Of a stretch of DNA of 64,000 nt, positions 8,167 to 18,506 are shown piece by piece. The position numbers and the translations under genes were made by a program. The notes below the pieces were generated by a model that was not told the DNA's origin, made no database searches, and worked only from the letters and a program-made list of their open reading frames with translations. Source of the DNA: Nocardia sp. NBC_01327 (GTDB lineage Bacteria; Actinomycetota; Actinomycetes; Mycobacteriales; Mycobacteriaceae); NCBI RefSeq assembly GCF_035958815.1, contig NZ_CP108383.1, positions 3,968,001 through 4,032,000 of the forward strand, read 5' to 3'. Numbering within the stretch: position 1 is the stretch's first letter; every line of letters begins with the position of its first letter.

Positions 8167-9642
8167 TTACTGCCGCAGCAGCGCTCCGACATAGCCGTCG
8201 GGACGGATCAGCACCCGGGTTCCGTCGGTGGCTCCGTAGGCGCGATAGGCGTGCCCGCCGGCATCGATGAGGTCGTGCGCACCGGTCGAAACCCCCGGTC
8301 GGACCACCCGCACCACCCTGGCCGGCCGCCCGAACGAGACGCTCTCGATCTCGCCCGGCTCCTCGGCCCGCAGGGGTCCGAAAACGAGCAGCGTCGCATG
8401 CGGCCCGCGGAACATATCGAACAGGCTGACCGCCTGCCCTGCCGCATCGGCCAGCGGTGCGTCGGGTGCGCGATCACCGCTGTGCAACCCCTCGCCCGCA
8501 TCGGCCGCATACAGCTGCCGATAGCTCAGATCCAGCTGCTGGGTGCCCTCACGATCCATGGCATTGGGATCCCCCTTGACCGTTTTGTCCAGCAGCGCCG
8601 AGCTCAGCCCGAGCACCTGCGCCGCGATCGCGCGCCGCTCGGTCTGATAGGAATCGAGCAGCGGCTCACTCTCCGCCCCCGGATTGCGCAGCGCCGCTTC
8701 GAGTTTCCACCCCAGATTGTAGCCGTCCTGCACACCGGTATTGAGCCCCTGCCCGCCGGTCGGCGGATGCACATGCGCGGCGTCACCGGCGAGGAACACC
8801 CGCCCGGCCCGGAACCGTTCGGCCAGCCGAATATTCGGCCGCCACACCGTCGACCAGCTCAAGTCGCTCAGGGTGACATCGGTCCGGCCCGACCGCCGCT
8901 CCAGATACTCCTGCAGCACCACCAGATCGGCATCGGAGTCGGCGCTGATCGGCGCCGCGAACTGGAATTTGCGCCCACCCGGCAAGGGGGACATGGCGAT
9001 TCCCTCCATCGGATCCTCCGGGTTGGCGAACCAGTAGCCGTACTCGTGATCGAGCGCATCGGCGCGCATATCGCCGAGCAGCATGCGAATCGATTCGTCG
9101 GTGGTGCCCTCGAAGGCGATGCCGAGCGCCTTGCGCACCGTGCTGCGCCCGCCGTCCGCGCCCACGAGGTAGTCCGCCCGCACGGTTTCGCTCGTGTCGC
9201 CGTGCCGCAGCGTGACCGTCACCCCGTCCTGGTCGGCGGTGAAATCCGCCAGCTCGGTGGCCAATTCGACCTTCACGCCGAATTCCGCCAGCCGCTCCCG
9301 CAGTATCGCCTCGGTATCGGACTGCCCGAGCACCCACGGATTCGGATGCGGCACATCGGGAGTGGGCTCCCTCGGTTCGGTCATCCGCCGCTCCATGACG
9401 AACTCCCCGCCCAGGAAGACCTTCATGAGCGGCTGCGGGATGCCCGCGGCGAGCACCGCGCCGAGGACCCCGAGATCGTCGAACACCTCGAGCGTGCGCG
9501 GCTGGATCCCGTCCCCGCGCGAGCCGTCGAAGAACTTCTCGGCCCGATCCACAATGCGCACCGCGATGCCGCGACGCGCCAGATCGATGGCGAGGGTGAG
9601 GCCGGTGGGACCGGCGCCTGCGATGAATACCTGCGGCGACAT
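8167..9642 (-). CDS. FAD-dependent aromatic monooxygenase (UbiH/PheA-like)
   Basis: 491 residues of the class A flavoprotein hydroxylase family. Motifs in order: GxGxxG in AGAGPTG (~8-14), the DG motif in GADGGRS (~153), and the FAD-ribityl motif in AGDAAHVHPPTGGQG (~283). The C-terminal thioredoxin-like domain of phenol hydroxylases (~380-491) is present. Such enzymes use NAD(P)H and O2 to hydroxylate aromatic or polyketide substrates. It is divergent from a TetR gene, with a perfect operator between them, so induction by a substrate-like ligand is likely. The exact substrate cannot be read. Confidence 0.88.
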   Translation of the reverse strand: MSPQVFIAGAGPTGLTLAIDLARRGIAVRIVDRAEKFFDGSRGDGIQPRTLEVFDDLGVLGAVLAAGIPQPLMKVFLGGEFVMERRMTEPREPTPDVPHPNPWVLGQSDTEAILRERLAEFGVKVELATELADFTADQDGVTVTLRHGDTSETVRADYLVGADGGRSTVRKALGIAFEGTTDESIRMLLGDMRADALDHEYGYWFANPEDPMEGIAMSPLPGGRKFQFAAPISADSDADLVVLQEYLERRSGRTDVTLSDLSWSTVWRPNIRLAERFRAGRVFLAGDAAHVHPPTGGQGLNTGVQDGYNLGWKLEAALRNPGAESEPLLDSYQTERRAIAAQVLGLSSALLDKTVKGDPNAMDREGTQQLDLSYRQLYAADAGEGLHSGDRAPDAPLADAAGQAVSLFDMFRGPHATLLVFGPLRAEEPGEIESVSFGRPARVVRVVRPGVSTGAHDLIDAGGHAYRAYGATDGTRVLIRPDGYVGALLRQ

Positions 9643-9670
9643 GGCGACTCCAATAACTGAATTTCAATTC

Positions 9671-9688
9671 ACTGAATGTAGATTCAGT
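9671..9688. promoter_or_regulatory. TetR operator, ACTGAAT inverted repeat
   Basis: ACTGAAT-GTAG-ATTCAGT is a perfect 7-bp inverted repeat with a 4-bp centre, 28 bp upstream of the monooxygenase start and 40 bp upstream of the TetR start. Another partial arm, AACTGAAT, lies at 9655-9662. It is the likely shared operator for both genes. Confidence 0.75.
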
Positions 9689-9728
9689 ATTGTGGATGGT
9701 AGTTTCCGCTGTCAAGGAGGTGGTTCGA

Positions 9729-10334
9729 ATGGCTGGGCGACGCCAGGAGCGGTCGACGGAGACCGAGCAGGCGCTCAAGAGCGCCGCGCGACGGCTCTTC
9801 GCCGAACGCGGCTACCTGAACACCAAGATCACCGATATCACCGCCGCGGCCGGCCGGGCGGCCGGCTCGTTCTACAACCACTTCGCCGGCAAGGAGGAGA
9901 TTCTCCAGGCGCTGCTGAACGACCTCGAGGCAGAAGGCGACGTCTCCGCCGAATCACCGGACCACAAACCGGATTTCACCGATCCGGAGGCGGTGCGCTA
10001 CCACGTCGACAGCTACTGGAGCTTCGCTCGCCACAATTGGGCGGTATTGCGCGCCACCTCCCAGGCCGCCCTGGTCAGCGAGGATTTCGCCCGCATAGTG
10101 GCCGATTTCGGCGCACAGCAGCGGCTGGGCATCCGCGACCATCTCGACGGCTTTCCCGCCGCCGGTCTGGAACTTCCCGGCAGCCCGGACGTCAGCCTCG
10201 CCATCATGTTCCTGGCGACGAGCGCGCTACTGCAGGCCGTCGAGGACGGCGCGCTCGAACTGACCGACGAGCAGGCCGTCGAGGCGCTGACGCGCTTCAT
10301 CTACCGCGGCCTGACCGGCCGCGACATCACCTGA
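9729..10334 (+). CDS. TetR-family repressor, divergent from monooxygenase
   Basis: 201 residues. The helix-turn-helix is near residues 25-65 (ITDITAAAGRAAGSFYNHFAGKEEIL). The rest is an alpha-helical ligand-binding domain. I place the start at ATG 9729 because AAGGAGG (9714-9720) is eight bases ahead; an in-frame start at 9690 would touch the operator. It probably represses itself and the flavin monooxygenase. Its stop abuts the stop of the convergent quinone oxidoreductase gene with no gap. Confidence 0.9.
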   Translation: MAGRRQERSTETEQALKSAARRLFAERGYLNTKITDITAAAGRAAGSFYNHFAGKEEILQALLNDLEAEGDVSAESPDHKPDFTDPEAVRYHVDSYWSFARHNWAVLRATSQAALVSEDFARIVADFGAQQRLGIRDHLDGFPAAGLELPGSPDVSLAIMFLATSALLQAVEDGALELTDEQAVEALTRFIYRGLTGRDIT

Positions 10335-11300
10335 TCAGGGCAGCAGCACAACCGATCCGGTGGTCTTGCGCCCCTCCAGATCTCGATGCGCCTGCTCGGC
10401 ATCGGCGAGGGCATAACTCGCGCCGATCCGGATCTTCAGGGTTCCGTCGGCAATGGCATTCATGATGTCGCCTGCGCGCCACAGCAATTCGGCGCGATCG
10501 CGCACATAGTGCGCCAGCGTCGGCCGGGTCACGAACAGCGATCCGGCGGGATTGAGCCGCTGCAGATCGAAGGGCGGCACCGGCCCGCTGGCCCCGCCGT
10601 ACAGCGCCAGCATGCCGCGCACCCGTACCGAGGCCAGACTGGCCTCGAAGGTGTTCGCGCCCACCCCGTCGTAGGCGGCCGCCACGCCCATCCCATGGGT
10701 GAGTTCCCTTACGCGCGCGGCAATGTCGTCCTCGTAGCGCAGTACCTCGGCCGCGCCCGCCTCACGGGAGAGCTTCTCTTTGTCATCGGTGGACACGGTG
10801 GTGATCACCTGCACCCCGCGCGCCGCCAGCAGCTGGGTCAGGATCAGCCCGACACCACCCGCACCCGCGTGCACGAGCACGGTCTCGCCCATCTCGGGCT
10901 TGTAGATCGACTCGATCAGATAGTGCGCCGTCATGCCCTGCAGCAGTGCCGAAGCCGCGACCGGCGCGGGCACCCCGGCCGGTACCGGAATCGCGAATTC
11001 GGCGGCAACCAGCACCTTCTCGGCATAACTGGCGGGTGCGGTCGCCCACGCCACCCGATCGCCGACCTGGAACTCCGTGACCTCCGGCCCGACCGCGGCC
11101 ACCACGCCGGTGCCCTCGGCGCCCGGAATGTAGGGCACGGGTGTCGGATAACGCCCGGTACGGATATAGGTGTCGATGAAATTGACACCGATCGCCTCGG
11201 TGTCCACCAGCAGCTGTCCGGGCCCGACCTGCGGGTCCGCTACCTCGGCCGACCGGAGAACCTCGGGACCGCCGTGCTCGGAAACCTCGATGGCGCGCAT
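10335..11300 (-). CDS. NADPH:quinone oxidoreductase, zinc-free MDR family
   Basis: 321 residues, medium-chain dehydrogenase/reductase of the QOR type. The N-terminal GroES-like domain has the QOR hallmark GVNFIDTYIRTGRYP (~37) and no zinc-ligand cysteines. The nucleotide-binding glycine motif is HAGAGGVGLILTQL (~145). Such enzymes reduce quinones or enones with NADPH. It stands alone; convergent with the TetR gene. Confidence 0.9.
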   Translation of the reverse strand: MRAIEVSEHGGPEVLRSAEVADPQVGPGQLLVDTEAIGVNFIDTYIRTGRYPTPVPYIPGAEGTGVVAAVGPEVTEFQVGDRVAWATAPASYAEKVLVAAEFAIPVPAGVPAPVAASALLQGMTAHYLIESIYKPEMGETVLVHAGAGGVGLILTQLLAARGVQVITTVSTDDKEKLSREAGAAEVLRYEDDIAARVRELTHGMGVAAAYDGVGANTFEASLASVRVRGMLALYGGASGPVPPFDLQRLNPAGSLFVTRPTLAHYVRDRAELLWRAGDIMNAIADGTLKIRIGASYALADAEQAHRDLEGRKTTGSVVLLP

Positions 11301-11398
11301 GACTCTGTTCTACACCCGCCGCATCGGCGGGTCGTGAGCGACGCAGGCAACACCGGCACCTCATGGAGTCCGCTTTACCCGTGGGTAAACTGGCCGGC

Positions 11399-11749
11399 AT
11401 GAGCGCTACCGCCGCATCCGCACCTGCCAAGCTGTCGCCGTCCATCATCGATTCGGTGAAGGGATTCCTCGCCGAGCACGGCGGCAGTGCCACCGCGGTG
11501 CTGCAGCCCGTCGGCCGCATCGGCGTCCGGGTCACCCTCGTCGGCTCCGATGGCATTCTCGGCGACCGGGTCGTCGGCGATCTGGAGACCGCCAAGGCGC
11601 TGGTCGCCGCCGTCGACGGGCTCACCGAGGCCGACGAATGGAACCGCGAACTCATCTCCACCGTCACCCCCGCCAAGGGCCACTGGGCGAAGATGGCAGG
11701 CTGGGTAGCCAAGCAGAAGCGATTCCCCAAGGCACGCAACGAGAAGTAG
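11399..11749 (+). CDS. Conserved actinobacterial protein of unknown function
   Basis: 116 residues, cytoplasmic. Compact alpha/beta pattern with a strand-rich middle (VGRIGVRVTLVGSDGILGDR) and a basic C-terminus (KQKRFPKARNEK). I recognise no named domain. The start is ATG 11399; an upstream in-frame ATG at 11363 lies in the probable promoter. It ends 49 bp before the GntR gene and might be co-transcribed with it. Confidence 0.7.
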   Translation: MSATAASAPAKLSPSIIDSVKGFLAEHGGSATAVLQPVGRIGVRVTLVGSDGILGDRVVGDLETAKALVAAVDGLTEADEWNRELISTVTPAKGHWAKMAGWVAKQKRFPKARNEK

Positions 11750-11798
11750 GTCGAATGAACCCGCAACCCGCGGGGGGCGTGCACTCGCCGAGGACACC

Positions 11799-12521
11799 GT
11801 GTCCGGTCGAGTGACAAAACAGGCGCAGCTGCGTTCCGCGCTGACGACCCTGTGCGCAACGCTGCGCCCCGGCGAAATGCTGCCCAGTGAACGGCAACTC
11901 TGCGATGACTACCGCGTCAGTCGCATGACGGTGCGAGAGGTGCTGGGCCAGCTCGAATCCGAGGGTGTCATCACCCGCATCCCCGGTAAAGGCACCTTCG
12001 TCGCCGAACGCGTCGCGCGCTCGCGACTGCATATGGCCTCCTTCAGCGAGGACATGCGACGGCTGGGCCGCACCCCGAGCACCGTGGTGCTGCACACCGA
12101 TTTCGATGTGCCGCCGCCGGCCTCGATCGCCGCGCTCGGGATCGGGACCGACGACAAGGCATTCCATCTGGTGCGATTGCGGCTCGCCGACGGACTGCCC
12201 ATCTCCATCGACGACGGCTGGTACCGGGCCGATCTGCTGCCCGGACTGCTCGACCACGATCTGACGAAATCGCTGTACTCACTGCTGAATCGGGAGTACG
12301 ACTGCCCCGTCGACCGTGCCGATCAAACGGTGCGCGCGGTGGCCTCGGACGAGCGGAACGCGGGCTGGCTCGGCACCGATGTCGGATCGCCGCTGCTGGC
12401 CTTCGATCGCATGTCGTACTCGCGGGACCGGTGCGTCGAACACGCCCAATCCTGGTACCGCGCAGACCGATACCAGGTCTACATGACTGTTTCGGCGGGG
12501 GACAGCGGCCAGAACGACTGA
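11799..12521 (+). CDS. GntR/UTRA regulator of the N-acetylglucosamine locus (DasR/NagR-like)
   Basis: 240 residues. The N-terminal winged helix-turn-helix (SERQLCDDYRVSRMTVREV, then the wing IPGKGTFVA) spans ~10-75. The UTRA domain follows (~90-235). The start GTG 11799 has GAGGA just ahead. It lies beside PTS, nagA and nagB genes, the usual setting of DasR/NagR, which bind glucosamine-6-phosphate or GlcNAc-6-phosphate and release DNA. The likely targets are the two TGGTTATAACCA boxes at 13317-13348. Which sugar phosphate it senses is inference. Confidence 0.88.
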   Translation: MSGRVTKQAQLRSALTTLCATLRPGEMLPSERQLCDDYRVSRMTVREVLGQLESEGVITRIPGKGTFVAERVARSRLHMASFSEDMRRLGRTPSTVVLHTDFDVPPPASIAALGIGTDDKAFHLVRLRLADGLPISIDDGWYRADLLPGLLDHDLTKSLYSLLNREYDCPVDRADQTVRAVASDERNAGWLGTDVGSPLLAFDRMSYSRDRCVEHAQSWYRADRYQVYMTVSAGDSGQND

Positions 12522-12556
12522 GCCGCAGCCGAACCCGATATTGCCCCGAACATGAT

Positions 12557-12587
12557 TGAGCCCCAGCCTGATTCAGGCCGGGGCTCA
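12557..12587. terminator. Bidirectional hairpin terminator
   Basis: TGAGCCCC...GGGGCTCA outer arms enclose GCCTGA-T-TCAGGC, giving a 14-bp stem with one mismatch and a one-base loop. It lies between the convergent ends of the GntR and EIIA genes. There is no long T run, so termination strength is uncertain. Confidence 0.7.
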
Positions 12588-12600
12588 GATCATTGTCCGC

Positions 12601-13050
12601 TCAGATAGAGAAGAGGACCTCGCCCGCGGCCACCGCGCCGGAGGCCGCGTGCTGCGCCGAACCCGGCGCGCTGTCCATCACCACCACCGGCACCGCGGCG
12701 CTGAGCCCCAGGCGGCGAATGGCATTCGGCGAGAAGGTAACCAGGGGTTCGCCAATCTCGATGCGATCGCCCTCGGCGGCCCGCACCTGGAACAGATCCG
12801 TCTTGCCGACGGTATCGATGCCGACATGCAGCAGCACCCCGACACCCGCATCGCTGAGGATGACGGCGGCATGCGGATGCAGCTTCACGATGGCGCCCGC
12901 GATGGGTGCGACCACCGTGATCGGCTCATCGGTATCGGGCGGTTCGATGGCCACGCCCGCGCCGACCATCTCGGCCGCGAACACCGGATCGGGTACCTCC
13001 GACAGCGGGATGGCGCGGCCGGGCAGGGGCGCGAGAATCTCCGTGCTCAT
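12601..13050 (-). CDS. crr: PTS EIIA component, glucose family
   Basis: 149 residues, single-domain EIIA of the glucose/N-acetylglucosamine family. The phosphorylated His is in GVLLHVGIDTV (His75) and the second active-site His is in KLHPHAAV (His60). It takes phosphate from HPr and passes it to EIIB. It starts five bases after the EIIB stop, so the two form a minus-strand operon divergent from the EIIC gene. It may also serve other sugars. Confidence 0.92.
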   Translation of the reverse strand: MSTEILAPLPGRAIPLSEVPDPVFAAEMVGAGVAIEPPDTDEPITVVAPIAGAIVKLHPHAAVILSDAGVGVLLHVGIDTVGKTDLFQVRAAEGDRIEIGEPLVTFSPNAIRRLGLSAAVPVVVMDSAPGSAQHAASGAVAAGEVLFSI

Positions 13051-13055
13051 GGCGC

Positions 13056-13286
13056 TCAGAGGAGATCGTTGATGTCTTCGGCCAGGGCATCGGCGGTCGG
13101 ACCGACCACGACCTGAACCGCGTCACCCATCTTGACCACGCCGTGTGCGCCGGCGGCCTTGAGATCCTTCTCGTTCACCTTCGTGGCGTCCTTGACCTCG
13201 ACGCGCAGGCGCGTGATGCAGCCCTCTACTTCGACGATGTTGTCGGTGCCGCCGAGTCCGGCGACGATCTGATCGACTTTCGACAT
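13056..13286 (-). CDS. nagF: PTS EIIB component, GlcNAc/glucose family
   Basis: 76 residues, single-domain EIIB. The phosphorylated Cys is in EGCITRLRV (Cys23). I chose ATG 13286 with AGGAGGAATC ahead. It phosphorylates the sugar carried by the EIIC permease. A stand-alone EIIB with separate EIIA and EIIC is the known actinobacterial design (NagF/NagE2/Crr in Streptomyces). The symbol is by analogy. Confidence 0.9.
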   Translation of the reverse strand: MSKVDQIVAGLGGTDNIVEVEGCITRLRVEVKDATKVNEKDLKAAGAHGVVKMGDAVQVVVGPTADALAEDINDLL

Positions 13287-13316
13287 GATTCCTCCTGCGT
13301 GTCGAGTGGACAAAGC

Positions 13317-13348
13317 TGGTTATAACCAGTTATATGTGGTTATAACCA
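13317..13348. promoter_or_regulatory. Two TGGTTATAACCA operators between EIIB and EIIC
   Basis: Perfect 12-bp palindromes TGGTTATAACCA lie at 13317-13328 and 13337-13348, 20 bp apart centre to centre, about two helical turns on the same DNA face. The first extends to CTGGTTATAACCAG. They sit in the divergent promoter of the EIIB-EIIA and EIIC-HPr-EI-nagA-nagB operons. The TGGT-N4-ACCA form matches DasR-type sites. Confidence 0.85.
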
Positions 13349-13396
13349 GTCACCATACCGCCGGGTGACCCTATTCACAGACCGAGGAACACCGCT

Positions 13397-14616
<1,220 letters not shown>

Positions 14617-14617
<1 letters not shown>

Positions 14618-14880
14618 TGATCAATCGCACCGCTGTTGTTGCGTCGAAGACCGGGCTGCATGCTCGGCCGGCAGCCCTCTTCGCACAGGCTGCCGCCAAA
14701 TCGGCCACGCCCGTGACGATTTCGATCGACGGCAAGCCGCCCGTCGCCGCCGGCAGTCTGCTGCAGGTGATGACCCTCGGCGTGAAGCAGGGCGACACCG
14801 TCACCCTCTACACCGAGGACGGCGGGGACGAGGTCCTCGGCCGGCTCGTCACGCTGCTGGAGACCGATCTTGACGCGTGA
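14617..14880 (+). CDS. ptsH: Phosphocarrier protein HPr
   Basis: 87 residues. The phosphorylated His15 is in GLHARPAA. The regulatory Ser region is weak: the usual KSIM motif reads AGSLLQVMTLG here. It carries phosphate from EI to EIIA. Its start overlaps the EIIC stop and its end overlaps the EI start by 11 bases, so the three are tightly coupled. Confidence 0.93.
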
Positions 14881-16525
14881 GATCCACGGTGTCGCCGCTG
14901 CTCCCGGAGTGGCGCTCGGAGCGGTGAAGTGGCTGGCGTCCGCGCCGGTCACCAGCTCGTCCGATGCTCCCGGCAGTGATGTCGAGGCCGAGATCTCCCG
15001 TGCCGAAACCGCTTTCGAGACCGTTGCGGGCCGCTATGCCGCGCAGGCGGACACGGCGCAGGGCCCGGCCGCCGACATTCTGTTCATGACCTCGGCGCTG
15101 GCGGCCGATCCGGCTCTGCTCGACCAGGTGCGCACGGGCATCCGTGCCGGCGGCCCCACCGCGCACTCGGTCACCGACGCCGTCGCCCACTTCGCCGAGC
15201 AGTTGGCGGCGCTGGGCGGCATGATGGCCGAGCGCGCCTCCGACCTGCGGGATGTGGGTCAGCGGGTGGTCGCGGAACTGCTGGGAGTGGATCCGCCCGG
15301 AATCCCGGACAGCGCTGAGCCTTTCGTGCTGGCCGCCCAGGATCTCGCACCCGCCGATACGGCGACGCTCGATCCGCGGCTCGTGGTCGGATTGCTCACC
15401 GTCGCAGGCGGACCCACCTCGCACACCGCGATTCTGGCCAAGGCACTGGGTATTCCGGCCGTGGTGGCCTGCCCGGACGCGGTCGAGATCGCGGAGAACA
15501 CCGTGGTGGCGCTCGACGGAACCAGCGGCACAGTCGAAGTCGAACCGGGGGCGCAGCGTCGCGAGGAAGTACTTGCCGTGCGTGCGCGGCAGGTAGACGC
15601 TCCCACCGGTCCGGGTCGTACGGCCGACGGGCATGCGGTGCCGCTGCTCGCCAATGTGGGCAGCGCCGCCGATGCGCGGCTCGCGGTCGAACTCGGCGCC
15701 GAGGGTGTCGGACTGTTCCGGACCGAATTCCTGTTCCTGGGCAGGCAATCCGCGCCGACGGTCGCCGAGCAGACGGAGCAGTACGCGGAGATCTTCCGCG
15801 TCCTGGGGGAGCGCCCGATCACGGTGCGGACCCTGGACGCCGGATCCGATAAGCCGCTGCCGTTCCTGAATCTGCCGGACGAGGAGAACCCCGCGCTCGG
15901 TGTGCGCGGGCTGCGGTTGAGCAGCGTCGATGAGGGGACGCTGCTCGACCAGCTCACGGCCATCGAGGCCGCACGACAGGCCACCGGCGCCGCCGTGCAG
16001 GTCATGGCGCCCATGGTCGGCACGGTCGAGGAGGCGAACTACTTCGCCGCTCGCGCGCGCGAGGCGGGAGTGCACTCGCCCGGCGTCATGGTCGAGATCC
16101 CGGCCGCGGCCTTGCGCGCCGAGCAACTCGGCGCGGAGGTGGATTTCTTCTCCATAGGCACCAATGATCTGTCGCAGTACCTGTTCGGCGCGGATCGCAT
16201 GTCCTCGTCGCTGGCGGCGCTGCACAATCCGTGGCAGCCCGCACTGTCTGCGACCATAACCATGGTGGTCGCCGGAGCGGGCAAGCATCATGTCAAGGTC
16301 GGCGTCTGCGGCGAATCGGCGTCCAATCCCGAATTCGCCTGTGTCCTGGTGGGTCTCGGTGTCGAGACACTGTCCATGGTGCCGCGATCACTGGCGGGGG
16401 TGCGGGCAATGCTCGCAGAGGTCACTCTGGAGCAATGCCGAAATGCCGCTGCCGCAGTGCTTGCCGCGCGAACCGCCGACGAGGCATTACAGGCGGCCCG
16501 CACCGCGCTGGGGCGAGGTAGGTGA
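14870..16525 (+). CDS. ptsI: PTS enzyme I (phosphoenolpyruvate-protein phosphotransferase)
   Basis: 551 residues, slightly shorter than the common 555-575. The phosphorylated His is in GGPTSHTAILAK (His185). The PEP-binding region includes GVGLFRTEFLFLG and the C-terminal GVCGESASNPE. The start is TTG 14870 inside the end of ptsH. It moves phosphate from PEP to HPr in the cytoplasm. The stop overlaps the nagA start (GTGA). Confidence 0.93.
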   Translation: MTREIHGVAAAPGVALGAVKWLASAPVTSSSDAPGSDVEAEISRAETAFETVAGRYAAQADTAQGPAADILFMTSALAADPALLDQVRTGIRAGGPTAHSVTDAVAHFAEQLAALGGMMAERASDLRDVGQRVVAELLGVDPPGIPDSAEPFVLAAQDLAPADTATLDPRLVVGLLTVAGGPTSHTAILAKALGIPAVVACPDAVEIAENTVVALDGTSGTVEVEPGAQRREEVLAVRARQVDAPTGPGRTADGHAVPLLANVGSAADARLAVELGAEGVGLFRTEFLFLGRQSAPTVAEQTEQYAEIFRVLGERPITVRTLDAGSDKPLPFLNLPDEENPALGVRGLRLSSVDEGTLLDQLTAIEAARQATGAAVQVMAPMVGTVEEANYFAARAREAGVHSPGVMVEIPAAALRAEQLGAEVDFFSIGTNDLSQYLFGADRMSSSLAALHNPWQPALSATITMVVAGAGKHHVKVGVCGESASNPEFACVLVGLGVETLSMVPRSLAGVRAMLAEVTLEQCRNAAAAVLAARTADEALQAARTALGRGR

Positions 16526-17688
16526 GGACGACACTGCGCGGCCGGGTCGTCTCCCTCACCGAGGCGGGCGATATCGCCGACGGTGTGGTGTCGTTCGACG
16601 GACCGGTGCTCGACTTCGTCGGCCCGGCACAGGGATTCACCGGTGAGCTGCCCGCCGTGGCGGACTGCCCGCCGGTGATCCTGCCCGGGCTCATCGACGT
16701 GCACTGCCACGGCGGCGGTGGGTTCGGCTTTCCCGAAGCCGACGCCGAAGGCATCGCCGTGGCGGCGGACTTCCATCGCCGGCGCGGCACCACCACGCTG
16801 GTGGCCTCGCTGGTCTCCGCCACCGAAACCGAACTGCGCGAACGCATCGGCGTATTGGGCGGGGCCGTCGACTCCGGACTGCTCGCGGGCATTCATCTCG
16901 AAGGTCCGTTCATCAGCGAACATCGGCGGGGCGCGCACAATCCCGACCGGATCATCGCCGGTGACCCGGCCATGCTGGATCGCCTCATCGACTACGCGGG
17001 CGGGCGCATCGTCTCGGTCACCATCGCCCCGGAGGTCGTGCACTTCGACGCGCTCGCCGATGTGCTCGCGGACGCGAATGTGGTGCTGTCGCTGGGGCAT
17101 ACGGTCGCCGACTACGAGCGCTCGGTGCATGCGATGCGCCGCGGTTGGCGGGTGTCCATCACCCATCTGTTCAATGCCATGCCGGAGCTCGCGCATCGCG
17201 ACGCCAATTTCCTCACCGCCGCCATGGCCGCCGCCGGACGCGGTGATGTGGTGGCCGAGGTGATCGGTGACGGCGTCCATCTGGCCGACGGCACCGTCCG
17301 CATGGTTTTCGACACCCTCGGCCCGGACAATCTCGCCCTCATCACCGATGCCATGGCGGCCGCCGGTCAGCCCGATGGGCGCTATCACCTGGGCAGTCTG
17401 GATGTTGTGGTGAAGGACGGGGTTTCGCGCCTCTACGACCCGAACGGTGAGGGCGCGATCGCGGGAGGGACGGCGACCGCCTCGGACGTGCTGCGCCGTA
17501 CCGTCTTCCATGCGGGCGTGGAACTCACCGCCGCTGCCACGGCCGCCTGCGCCACCCCCGCTCGTCTGCTCGGCCGCGCGGACCAGATAGGTGCGCTCCG
17601 CGCGGGTATGCATGCCGACGTGCTCGTCACCGACCACCATCTGACCCCACTGACCGTGTACAAGGACGGAGTCCCATGGAACTCGTGA
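16522..17688 (+). CDS. nagA: N-acetylglucosamine-6-phosphate deacetylase
   Basis: 388 residues, amidohydrolase. Metal-site motif DVHCHGGGGFGF (~57), LEGPFI (~131) with the conserved Glu, catalytic-loop SLGHT (~191), THLFNAM (~214), and ITDAM with the catalytic Asp (~274). It removes acetate from GlcNAc-6-P to give GlcN-6-P for NagB. The start GTG 16522 overlaps the ptsI stop by four bases. Confidence 0.94.
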   Translation: MRTTLRGRVVSLTEAGDIADGVVSFDGPVLDFVGPAQGFTGELPAVADCPPVILPGLIDVHCHGGGGFGFPEADAEGIAVAADFHRRRGTTTLVASLVSATETELRERIGVLGGAVDSGLLAGIHLEGPFISEHRRGAHNPDRIIAGDPAMLDRLIDYAGGRIVSVTIAPEVVHFDALADVLADANVVLSLGHTVADYERSVHAMRRGWRVSITHLFNAMPELAHRDANFLTAAMAAAGRGDVVAEVIGDGVHLADGTVRMVFDTLGPDNLALITDAMAAAGQPDGRYHLGSLDVVVKDGVSRLYDPNGEGAIAGGTATASDVLRRTVFHAGVELTAAATAACATPARLLGRADQIGALRAGMHADVLVTDHHLTPLTVYKDGVPWNS

Positions 17689-18458
17689 TCACCGATAACG
17701 CGGCCGAAGCCGGTGTGCTGGCGGGCCGCATCATGGCCGACCATGTACGCCGGGGGGCCCGCGCCATCGGCCTGGCCACCGGCTCCTCACCGCTCGGCGC
17801 CTACCGGGAACTCATTCGCCAGTACCGCGAGGCGGATCTGAGTTTCCGTGGCGTGCAGGCGTTTCTGCTCGATGAGTACATCGGCCTCCCGCCCGGGCAT
17901 CCGCAGTCCTACGCGCAGTTCATCCGCGACGAATTCACCTCGCACGTGGACTTCGAGGACTCCGATGTGCACAGCCCCGACGGCAATGCCGCCGACATCC
18001 CCGCCGCCGCAGCCGATTACGAGCGCTCGATCGCACAGACCGGCCGCATCTCGGTGCAGATCCTCGGCATCGGCGCCAACGGTCACCTCGGCTTCAACGA
18101 ACCCGGCTCCTCCCTGCGCTCCCGCACCCGGGTGAAAACCTTGACCCCGAAGACCCGCGAAGACAATGCCCGCTTCTTCGACGACGACCTGACCCAGGTC
18201 CCCACCCACGTCCTGACCCAGGGCCTCGGAACCATCAGCGACGCAGACCATCTCGTCATGATCGCCACCGGCGCCGGCAAAGCCGACGCCGTCGCCGCGG
18301 CCGTCGAAGGCCCCGTCTCGGCTTTCTGCCCCGCCTCGATCCTCCAGATGCACCCCCACGTGACCGTCATCGTCGACCCCGAGGCCGCCGCCGACCTGAA
18401 GGCAGTCGAGTACTACCGCTTCGCCGTCGAGAACAAGCCCGCCTGGCAAACCTTCTGA
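17676..18458 (+). CDS. nagB: Glucosamine-6-phosphate deaminase
   Basis: 260 residues. Motifs: GLATGSSPLGAY (~32), LLDEYIGL with the catalytic Asp (~64), GIGANGHLGFNEPGS (~130), and the later SDADHLVMIATG. It converts GlcN-6-P to fructose-6-P and ammonia, completing entry of GlcNAc into glycolysis. The start overlaps the nagA end by 13 bases. It is the last gene of the PTS operon. Confidence 0.94.
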   Translation: MELVITDNAAEAGVLAGRIMADHVRRGARAIGLATGSSPLGAYRELIRQYREADLSFRGVQAFLLDEYIGLPPGHPQSYAQFIRDEFTSHVDFEDSDVHSPDGNAADIPAAAADYERSIAQTGRISVQILGIGANGHLGFNEPGSSLRSRTRVKTLTPKTREDNARFFDDDLTQVPTHVLTQGLGTISDADHLVMIATGAGKADAVAAAVEGPVSAFCPASILQMHPHVTVIVDPEAAADLKAVEYYRFAVENKPAWQTF

Positions 18459-18506
18459 ACCTCCGGGAACGAGGATCGGCGATAACTGTCGTCCGGCCCG
18501 ATGAAG

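Noticed and set aside
14849..16291. 480-residue open frame opposite ptsI
   Set aside because: Antisense to a clear enzyme I gene, with Arg/His/Gly-rich composition and no motif.
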